From Myxococcota bacterium (GTDB taxonomy: Bacteria > Myxococcota_A > UBA9160 > PR03): a stretch of 12,683 nucleotides of DNA. The notes under the pieces are model-generated. The model worked only from the letters and a program-made list of their open reading frames with translations, did not search any database and was not told where the DNA came from. How positions within the stretch are numbered: the first letter of the stretch is position 1; each line of letters opens with the position of its first letter. This document shows, in pieces, positions 7,254 to 12,683 of the stretch. The position numbers and the translations under genes are program-made. The stretch is taken from positions 1-12,683 of the forward strand of contig JASJBO010000264.1 in assembly GCA_030066475.1 (NCBI GenBank), written 5' to 3'.

Positions 7254-8456
7254 ATGGAGCGGGTCTACGAGCGCTGGCGGATCGGGGTGCTGGGCGGCAT
7301 GGCGCTTCTCATGCTGGCGCCGGTCACCCTGCCGGTCACCGTGCTGCGCGGGCTGGTGCAGGAGCGCTTCGAGGTCTCGGAGCTCCTCACCTCGCTCTTC
7401 ATGTCCGTCAACATGGTGGGCGCGGTGCTCGCGGCGCCGCTGGCGGGCGCGCTGGCCGACCGGGCGGGCCGCCGCGTGCGGCTGATCGCGGGCGCGCTGG
7501 CGCTCGACGCGGCCTGCCTGCTGGGCCTGACGCTCGCGCTGCCGTTCGGCGCGTTCCTGGCGGTGCGCTTCGTCGAGGGCTGCGCGCACATCTTCGCCCT
7601 GTCGCTGCTCTTCGACCTGGCGGCCGGCGCGCGGCCCGAGGCGCAGCGCGGGCGCGTGATGGGCGTGGTGGGCGGCGGCCTCACGCTCGGGATCGCGATC
7701 GGCGCGCCGCTGGGCGGCGTGGTGGGCGCCGACGATCCGCTGGTGCCGCTGCGGCTCGGCGCGGTGCTGCTGATCGTGGCGGCCGTGCTCGCCGCGGCGC
7801 TGCTGCGCGAGACCGGCGAGCGCGAGGCGCGGCCCACGCTGCGCGAGATCGCGGCCACCGTGAACCGCCACCGGCTGCTGGCCGCGCCACTGGCCTTCGC
7901 CTTCGCCGACCGCTTCACGGTCGGCTTCTTCACCACCACCTTCTCGCTGTTCCTGAGCCGCATCCATGAGCTGCCGCCGCCGCGCATCGGCCTGCTGATC
8001 GCGCTGTTCATGCTGCCGTTCTCGCTGCTCTCGATGCCGTTCGGCTGGCTCGCGGAGCGCACCTCGCGCGTGGCGCTCGTGTGCGGCGGGAGCCTGCTCT
8101 ACGGCATCGGCACGGCGTCGCTGGCGTTCTGGTCGGTGGAGACGCTGCCGTGGCTGATGTTCGCGCTGGGCGTGTGCTCGGCCGTGATGTTCGTGCCGTC
8201 GCTGCTGCTCACCACCGACGCCGCGCCCGCGGCGATCCGCGGCACCGCGCTCGGGGCCTTCAACGCGGCCGGCTCGCTCGGCTTCATCGTGGGGCCGGTG
8301 ACCGGCGGGCTGGTCAGCGAGACCGTCGCCGCGCACTCGGGCTGGCTGGCCGGCTACCGGGCGGCCTTCGGGGTGGCGGGCGCGTCCGAGGTGCTGTGCG
8401 TCGTGGTCGCGTTGCCGTTCCTGGTGCGTCTGGTGCGGGGTCGGTCCGAGCGCTGA
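7254..8456 (+). CDS. MFS transporter (drug/metabolite type)
   Basis: This 400-residue protein has a 12-helix MFS layout. Motif A appears as GALADRAGRR at 65-74, between helices 2 and 3, with a degenerate second copy GWLAERTSR in the matching place of the second half. Helices 4-5 contain RFVEGCAHIF and GGGLTLGIAIGAPLGG, the latter resembling the glycine-rich motif C region of proton-coupled exporters. The protein lacks the N-x-x-D-R signature of the divergent neighbour, so the two carriers are different subfamilies rather than a local duplication. It starts 34 bp from the other MFS start, with TAGG 9 nt upstream as a weak ribosome site, and ends 45 nt before the second STAND regulator. Export of a toxic or signalling compound, or uptake, are both possible. 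Confidence 0.9.
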   Translation: MERVYERWRIGVLGGMALLMLAPVTLPVTVLRGLVQERFEVSELLTSLFMSVNMVGAVLAAPLAGALADRAGRRVRLIAGALALDAACLLGLTLALPFGAFLAVRFVEGCAHIFALSLLFDLAAGARPEAQRGRVMGVVGGGLTLGIAIGAPLGGVVGADDPLVPLRLGAVLLIVAAVLAAALLRETGEREARPTLREIAATVNRHRLLAAPLAFAFADRFTVGFFTTTFSLFLSRIHELPPPRIGLLIALFMLPFSLLSMPFGWLAERTSRVALVCGGSLLYGIGTASLAFWSVETLPWLMFALGVCSAVMFVPSLLLTTDAAPAAIRGTALGAFNAAGSLGFIVGPVTGGLVSETVAAHSGWLAGYRAAFGVAGASEVLCVVVALPFLVRLVRGRSER

Positions 8457-8457
8457 A

Positions 8458-8470
8458 GGCGCCGCGCGCC
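8458..8470 (+). terminator. Small hairpin after the right-arm MFS gene
   Basis: GGCGC and GCGCC pair around a CGC loop immediately after the MFS stop codon. There is no following T tract. Its size and 3-nt loop match the hairpin of the edge repeats. It could weakly separate the MFS transcript from the regulator gene downstream. Confidence 0.25.
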
Positions 8471-8489
8471 ACCCGCGCCGTGCAGGGTG

Positions 8490-8495
8490 TATTCT
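8490..8495 (+). promoter_or_regulatory. Possible -10 for a leaderless regulator transcript
   Basis: TATTCT stands out in otherwise G/C-dominated sequence and fits TANNNT. The A of the ATG at 8502 is the seventh base after it, exactly where transcription would start. No Shine-Dalgarno sits at a normal distance; the nearest AGGG is about 14 nt away. Together these suggest a leaderless mRNA. No -35 is recognisable. Confidence 0.3.
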
Positions 8496-8501
8496 CGGTC
8501 G

Positions 8502-11500
8502 ATGCGCTACCGCTTCGGCTCCTTCACGCTCGACGCGGACACCTGGGAGCTGCGCTGCGACGGGGAGCCGCGTCCGCTCCAGCCCAAGGTGATGGCGCTG
8601 CTCGTGCTGTTGCTCGAGCGACGCGACCGCGTGGTGCCGAAGGAGGAGATCCACGCCGAGCTGTGGCCCGACGAGGTGGTCGGGCCGGACTCGCTCTCGC
8701 GGCTGGTGCGCCTGGCGCGGCGCGCGGTCGACGACGACGCGCGCTCGCAGGCGCGGCTGCGCACCGTCGAGCGCGTCGGCTACCAGTTCGTCGCCCCGGT
8801 GGAGCTGGAGGGCGCGGTGCGGTCGGAGACGCCCGGACCCGCGATCGCCGCCGACGCGGCCGCGCTGACCGACCCCTTCGTCGGGCGCGACGACGTGATG
8901 GAGACGCTGCGGGCCGCCTGGCGCGGCGCGTCGGACGGACGCGGTCGCGCCGTGCTGCTGGCGGGCGAGCCCGGCATCGGCAAGACCCGCACCGCGGAGG
9001 AGCTGGCGGAGGAGGTGGCGCGCGCCGGCACCCGGGTGCTGCGCAGCTGGTGCTACGAGGGCGGCGGGACGCCTCCCTATTATCTCTGGTCGCAGCTGCT
9101 CGTCGCGTACGCCGAGGCGGTCGATGCCGAGACGCTGCGCGAGACGCTCGGGCGCGACGCGCCCGACCTCGCGGCGATCGCGCCCGAGCTGCGCGACCTG
9201 ATGCCCGACATCCCGTCCGGCGGCGGCGAGTCGCAGGCCGCCCGCGTGCGCCTGCTCGAGGCGCTGGTGCGCTTCTGGCGCCGCGCGGCCGCGCGCGAGC
9301 CCCTGTTCGTGCTGCTCGACGACCTGCACTGGGCCGATCACTCGTCGCTGGCCGCGCTGGCCTTCGCCGTGCCGCGCCTGCGCGCCGCGCGCCTGCTGGC
9401 GCTGGGCACCTATCGCGACGAGGCGGTCGCGGCCGGTCACCCCCTGGCCGGAACCCTGGCGGCGGTGGCGCGCGACGCAGCCGACGCTCGCGTGTCGCTG
9501 CGGGCGCTCACGCGCGACGACGTGGAGCGCGTGGTCGGCGCGATGCGCGCGCGGCCCCTCGCCCCAGACCTGGTCGATGCGGTCTGGCAGCGCACGCGGG
9601 GCAACCCGCTCTTCGTCAAGGAGGTGGTGCGCTGGCTGCGCGACGAGGACCTGTCCGCGGTGGCGGCGCGCGAGGCGTGGCTCCACTCGGTGCCGCCGGG
9701 CGTGCGGCAGGTGATCGAGGAGCGGCTCGCCCGGCTCTCGAGGCCCTGCCGCCGTGCGCTCGAGCTCGCGGCGGTGGTGGGCAGCGAGTTCGACGGCGCG
9801 CTGCTCGAGGAGGCCTGGGCCGACGCGCCCGACGCGCTCGGGGCCGCGCTCGACGAGGCGCTCGGCGTCGAGCTGGTGCACCCGCTGCCGGGCGCGCGCG
9901 ACCGCTACGCGTTCTCGCACGGGCTCGTCCAGGAGGTGCTGGTCGCCGGGCTCGAGCGGACCGACCGCGCCGCGCTGCACGGACGGGTGGCGCGCGCGCT
10001 GGAGCAGCAGGTCGGGCAGCCAGACGGTGCGGTCGAGGCGGTGGCACGGCACTGGGTCGAGTCGGCGGCGCCGGGGGCGCCGCCCCCGCCCGAGGCCAAG
10101 GGCTATCTGCGACGCGCCGCCGAGCGCGCGATCTCGCGCCATGCCTACCACGAGAGCGTCGAGCACCTGGAGCAGCTGCTGGAGGTGCTCGACCGGCGCG
10201 GCGACGAGGATCCGGCGGTTCGCTACGAGACGCTGGTGCAGCTCGCGACCGCGCGCTGGAAGACACTCGACCTCGACGGCGCGCTCGATGCCGCCGAGCG
10301 CGCCGCCGAGCTGGCCCGCGCGCGCGGCGACGACCCGGGGGTGGCGCGCGCCGCGCTGTTCGCGGACCACCCGATCCGCAGCCCGGAGCGCCGCCGCCGG
10401 CAGCTCGCGCTGCTCGAGGAGGCCGAGCGCATCGTCGGTGAGTCGGAGACGCCCGAGGCGGCCGTCGTGCTCTCGCACCTGGCGTTGCACCTGTCGAGCG
10501 ACGCGAGCGCGGGCGCGCGGCGGCGCGGCCTGAGCCGCCGCGCCGTCGAGATTGCGCGGGGGCAGGACGACGCGCTGCTGGTGGGGCGCTGCCGGCTGGT
10601 CGAGGCGATCGCGCTGTGGCCGCAGCTCGAGCGGGACGAGCGCGGCGCGATCGTCGACGAGCTGAGAGCGCTCGAGCGCTACGACGACCGGCACGTTCCC
10701 GAGACCGCCGTCTCGCAGCTCTACCTGACGCACCGGCTCGAAACCGGCGACGTGCTCGCCGCCGACCGCGAGATCGAGCGCATGCACCACGCGCTCGACG
10801 CGAACGGTGCCGGCTCCTACTACGCCTGGTATCGGCCGCTGTTCGGCGCGATGCGCGCGCTGATGCGCGGCGAGTTCGCAGACGCCGAGCGGATGGCCCT
10901 GGAGGCGTTCCGGGCCGGCAGCGACGGGGCGGCCTACGACGCCCCGAGCGCGTTCGCCACCCAGATGTTCACGCTTCGCATGGAGCAGGGGCGCGTGTCC
11001 GAGCTGCTGCCCGCGATCGAGCAGGGCGCGGCGCAGCGCCCCCGCCACTCCTACCGCGTGCTCCTGCCGCTGGCCTTCTGCGAGTCGGGCCGCAGCGACG
11101 ACGCGCGGCCCGTCTTCGAGCGCGCGTGCGACGCCTACGACCCGAGCTGGGACGCGTACGCGGCGGTGTCGCTCACGGTGCTGGCCAGCGCCTGCTATCG
11201 CCTGGCCGACGCGGAGCGCGCGCGGCGGCTCTACGCGCTCGCCGCGCCCTACGCAGACCGCTGGGCCACGCCGCTGATGGCCTGGGTGTCGATCGGCTCG
11301 ATGCACTGGCCGCTCGGGCGCCTGGCGGCGACCGCCGGCGAGACCGACCGCGCCGTCGCGCACCTCGACGCGGCGATCGAGCGCAACCGCGCGGTGGGCG
11401 CGCGCCCCTATCTGGTGCGGGCCCGGATCGACGCCGCGCGCGTCCGGCTGCGGCGCGCCGCGGAGGGAGACCGCGCGCGGGCGGCCGAGCTGCTCGCGAG

Positions 11501-11582
11501 CGGCGCGGGGGAGGCGCGCGAGCTGGGCATGGCCGGCGTGCTGCAGGAGGCCGAGGCGCTGCGCGCGGGTGAGGCTGCTTGA
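8502..11582 (+). CDS. Winged-helix/STAND ATPase transcriptional regulator (second paralogue)
   Basis: This 1026-residue protein has the same design as the minus-strand regulator. An OmpR/ToxR-type winged helix occupies 1-100 (ELRCDG at 16-21, QPKV at 27-30, RDRVV at 41-45, GYQFVAP at 93-99). It is followed by an AAA/STAND ATPase with FVGRD at 126-130, Walker A GEPGIGKT at 155-162, Walker B LFVLLDDLHWAD at 268-279, GNPLF at 367-371 and YAFSHGLVQEVL at 469-480. Residues from about 520 to the end are TPR-like helical repeats. In the first 30 residues 15 are identical to the paralogue without gaps, so the two share ancestry, but the rest has diverged considerably. No transmembrane segment or nuclease/TIR-type effector is present, favouring a soluble transcription factor. 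An upstream GTG at 8487 would add five residues; ATG 8502 is preferred because it aligns with the paralogue's start. It lies between an MFS gene and an mscS-like gene, its probable but unproven targets. Confidence 0.92.
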   Translation: MRYRFGSFTLDADTWELRCDGEPRPLQPKVMALLVLLLERRDRVVPKEEIHAELWPDEVVGPDSLSRLVRLARRAVDDDARSQARLRTVERVGYQFVAPVELEGAVRSETPGPAIAADAAALTDPFVGRDDVMETLRAAWRGASDGRGRAVLLAGEPGIGKTRTAEELAEEVARAGTRVLRSWCYEGGGTPPYYLWSQLLVAYAEAVDAETLRETLGRDAPDLAAIAPELRDLMPDIPSGGGESQAARVRLLEALVRFWRRAAAREPLFVLLDDLHWADHSSLAALAFAVPRLRAARLLALGTYRDEAVAAGHPLAGTLAAVARDAADARVSLRALTRDDVERVVGAMRARPLAPDLVDAVWQRTRGNPLFVKEVVRWLRDEDLSAVAAREAWLHSVPPGVRQVIEERLARLSRPCRRALELAAVVGSEFDGALLEEAWADAPDALGAALDEALGVELVHPLPGARDRYAFSHGLVQEVLVAGLERTDRAALHGRVARALEQQVGQPDGAVEAVARHWVESAAPGAPPPPEAKGYLRRAAERAISRHAYHESVEHLEQLLEVLDRRGDEDPAVRYETLVQLATARWKTLDLDGALDAAERAAELARARGDDPGVARAALFADHPIRSPERRRRQLALLEEAERIVGESETPEAAVVLSHLALHLSSDASAGARRRGLSRRAVEIARGQDDALLVGRCRLVEAIALWPQLERDERGAIVDELRALERYDDRHVPETAVSQLYLTHRLETGDVLAADREIERMHHALDANGAGSYYAWYRPLFGAMRALMRGEFADAERMALEAFRAGSDGAAYDAPSAFATQMFTLRMEQGRVSELLPAIEQGAAQRPRHSYRVLLPLAFCESGRSDDARPVFERACDAYDPSWDAYAAVSLTVLASACYRLADAERARRLYALAAPYADRWATPLMAWVSIGSMHWPLGRLAATAGETDRAVAHLDAAIERNRAVGARPYLVRARIDAARVRLRRAAEGDRARAAELLASGAGEARELGMAGVLQEAEALRAGEAA

Positions 11583-11661
11583 CCCCACCCTTGCGCCCGG
11601 GGGGCGTGCCCTGGAAGATCCTCGCCCGCGGGCCCGAAGCCCGCCAAGGAGGACCCTTCCG
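11583..11661 (+). promoter_or_regulatory. Leader region of the mscS-like gene
   Basis: This 79-bp gap holds several signals. A hairpin CGCCC-GGG-GGGCG lies at 11594-11606. A weak promoter-like pair, TTGCGC at 11591-11596 and GAAGAT at 11614-11619, is spaced 17 bp, with a poor -10. A perfect 6-bp hairpin GCGGGC/GCCCGC lies at 11628-11644. A strong Shine-Dalgarno AAGGAGG at 11646-11652 comes 9 nt before the ATG. The second hairpin ends one base before the ribosome site and could modulate access to it. Confidence 0.4.
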
Positions 11662-12477
11662 ATGGACATGGAGAAGCTGATCGAGCGCGCAATCGAGGTG
11701 CTGCTGGCCTGGGCCCCGAGCGTCCTGGGGGCCGTGCTGATCCTGGTGCTGGGCTGGCTCGGGGCGCGCATCCTGCGCGCCGTGCTGAGCCGCTCGCTGG
11801 TGCGGGCGCGGGTGGACGAGACGCTCGTGCAGTTCCTGGCGAGCGTGGTCTACGTCGCCGTCATGCTGCTGGTGATCGTGGCGGCCGTCGGCCGCCTCGG
11901 GGTCAACACGACCTCCTTCGCCGCCGTCCTCGCCGCGGCCGGTCTCGCGATCGGCCTGGCGTTCCAGGACTCGCTCTCGAACTTCGCAGCCGGCGTGCTG
12001 CTGATCCTGTTCCGGCCCTTCCGCGTCGGCGACTACGTCGAGGCCGGCGGCGTGTCGGGCAGCGTCGCCGAGATCCAGATCTTCACGACGGTGTTCAACA
12101 CCCCCGACAACAAGCGCGTGATCGTGGGCAACTCCGCCATCACGGGGTCGCAGATCACGAACTTCTCGGCGAACGACACGCGCCGCGTCGACATGGTGAT
12201 CGGGATCGGATACGGCGATGACATCGCACGCGCCAAGCAGATCGTCGAGGGCATCCTGGCCGACGACGCACGGGTTCTGAAGAGCCCCGCGCCCACCGTC
12301 GCGGTGTCCGAGCTGGGCGACAGCAGCGTCAACCTGGTGGTGCGCCCCTGGGTCGCGACGGCCGACTACTGGAGCGTCTGCTTCGACCTGCACGAGCGCA
12401 TCAAGGTGACCTTCGACCAGCAGGGCATCTCGATCCCCTTCCCCCAGCGCGATCTCCACGTGTACCAGGCGGCATAG
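11662..12477 (+). CDS. mscS: Small-conductance mechanosensitive channel, MscS family
   Basis: This 271-residue inner-membrane channel is close in length and layout to E. coli MscS (286 residues). Hydrophobic helices lie at about 17-40 and 57-78. The pore helix at 87-115 shows the Ala/Gly pattern AAAGLAIGLAFQDSLSNFAAG, running straight into VLLILFRPFRVGDYVE. A beta domain follows (GGVSGSVAEIQIF, VGNSAITGSQITNFS), then the C-terminal cage ending in GISIPFPQ. The position of the E. coli TM3 kink glycine is Asp103 here, as is common among homologues with a QD signature. The channel opens under membrane tension to release solutes during hypo-osmotic shock. The ATG at 11662 has AAGGAGG 9 nt upstream; an upstream in-frame start at 11569 would add a Pro/Arg-rich leader without a ribosome site. 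It lies 79 nt after the second STAND regulator and is followed only by repeats. Confidence 0.95.
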   Translation: MDMEKLIERAIEVLLAWAPSVLGAVLILVLGWLGARILRAVLSRSLVRARVDETLVQFLASVVYVAVMLLVIVAAVGRLGVNTTSFAAVLAAAGLAIGLAFQDSLSNFAAGVLLILFRPFRVGDYVEAGGVSGSVAEIQIFTTVFNTPDNKRVIVGNSAITGSQITNFSANDTRRVDMVIGIGYGDDIARAKQIVEGILADDARVLKSPAPTVAVSELGDSSVNLVVRPWVATADYWSVCFDLHERIKVTFDQQGISIPFPQRDLHVYQAA

Positions 12478-12481
12478 CTGT

Positions 12482-12538
12482 TGACTCCGCTCGCCTCCGG
12501 CTCGCTGCGCGGCGGCCGCAGAGCCGGCCGCCTTGCGG
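12482..12538 (+). repeat. Dispersed repeat, copy B (variant hairpin)
   Basis: The first 30 bases (12482-12511) are identical to copy C at 12539-12568. The middle is replaced by a different inverted repeat, GGCGGCC at 12511-12517 pairing with GGCCGCC at 12526-12532 around an 8-base loop. The sequence then rejoins the family with TTGCGG at 12533-12538. It begins 4 bases after the mscS stop and points the same way as that gene. Confidence 0.75.
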
Positions 12539-12591
12539 TGACTCCGCTCGCCTCCGGCTCGCTGCGCGCGCCTTCGGCGCTTGCGGGGTGC
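12539..12591 (+). repeat. Dispersed repeat, copy C
   Basis: This is a full unit in direct tandem with copy B. It contains the internal GCTCGC direct repeats, the hairpin GCGCC-TTC-GGCGC and the tail TTGCGGGGTGC. It differs from copy D by three bases over 52. No open frame with a ribosome site crosses it. Confidence 0.85.
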
Positions 12592-12630
12592 CCGCGTAGG
12601 GGCTGATTGCTCTGCGCTGGCGGCCTTATG
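12592..12630 (+). other. Spacer between repeat copies C and D
   Basis: These 39 bases are visibly less GC-rich than the surrounding DNA and contain GATTGCTCTGC and CTTATG. No gene, hairpin or promoter is recognised. Confidence 0.4.
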
Positions 12631-12682
12631 GACTTCGCTCGCCTTTGGCTCGCTGCGCGCGCCTTCGGCGCTTGCGGGGTGC
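12631..12682 (+). repeat. Dispersed repeat, copy D (right edge)
   Basis: This is a full unit, 49 of 52 bases identical to copy C, and it reaches the last base but one of the window. It is inverted with respect to copy A at the left edge, and both stop at nearly the same point of the unit, just after the GGGGTGC tail. This makes it likely that the window edges are assembly breaks in a multicopy repeat. Confidence 0.85.
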
Positions 12683-12683
12683 T

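Noticed and set aside
8487..8501. A GTG start at 8487 for the second regulator
   Set aside because: It adds five residues with no counterpart in the paralogue, and the winged helix begins exactly at the ATG at 8502.
859..11582. The STAND ATPases as anti-phage defence proteins (Avs-like)
   Set aside because: They carry an N-terminal DNA-binding winged helix and no nuclease, TIR, protease or membrane effector, and the neighbours are metabolic and transport genes.
11569..11661. A longer MscS beginning at 11569
   Set aside because: It would overlap the regulator and add a Pro/Arg-rich leader. The strong AAGGAGG 9 nt before 11662 and the length of E. coli MscS favour the shorter form.
5754..11771. 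A 2005-residue open frame on the minus strand, antisense to the whole right arm
   Set aside because: It runs through the shadow of several well-supported genes, is dominated by Arg, Ala, Gly, His and Gln, and shows no domain or ribosome site. GC-rich codon usage removes stop codons from the opposite strand.
12478..12683. The tandem repeats as a CRISPR array
   Set aside because: The units are about 52 bp, unevenly spaced, with one variant copy and no set of similar-length unique spacers, and no cas gene is present.
1..12683. tRNA, rRNA or riboswitch genes
   Set aside because: No cloverleaf, rRNA-like stretch or known riboswitch core was recognised. All gaps inside the arms are short and account for only small hairpins and possible promoter elements.

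Overview
The window is very GC-rich bacterial DNA, densely coded, with short intergenic gaps and recognisable Shine-Dalgarno sequences. The gene content is a Spinster-type MFS carrier, a luciferase-like flavin monooxygenase, an SDR, and large one-component regulators that join a ToxR/CadC-type winged helix to a STAND-type ATPase. This content resembles soil or sediment Myxococcota, Binatota or other former deltaproteobacterial lineages. No rRNA or marker gene is present, so the taxonomy is a guess. Both ends of the window stop at nearly the same point inside one short repeat family, so it may be a whole contig broken at repeats.

Layout. Two gene blocks diverge from a 34-bp gap at 7220-7253. 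The left arm, on the minus strand and read outward, holds a Spinster-like MFS transporter (7219-5921), an N-formylglutamate amidohydrolase-family protein overlapping it by 8 nt (5928-5182), a 118-bp gap, a luciferase-like monooxygenase (5063-3852), a winged-helix/STAND ATPase regulator (3843-859) and an SDR oxidoreductase (847-80). The last three are separated by only 8 and 11 nt and look like one operon. The right arm, on the plus strand, holds a second, unrelated-subfamily MFS transporter (7254-8456), a second winged-helix/STAND regulator paralogous to the first (8502-11582) and an MscS-type mechanosensitive channel (11662-12477). The outer edges (1-79 and 12478-12683) carry no gene, only copies of a roughly 52-bp repeat in inverted orientation relative to each other.

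How it may work together (inference). The left arm looks like a small import-and-oxidation module: carrier, amidohydrolase, flavin monooxygenase and dehydrogenase, with its own cytoplasmic ATP-dependent regulator translated between the two redox enzymes. The right arm pairs an exporter-like or uptake MFS with a sister regulator and an osmotic safety valve. The substrate cannot be named from sequence. The most unusual points are the mirror-like organisation with one STAND regulator per arm, the regulator embedded inside the enzyme operon, and the terminal repeat family, in which one copy has a different hairpin at the same place. Large open frames antisense to these genes are by-products of the base composition.
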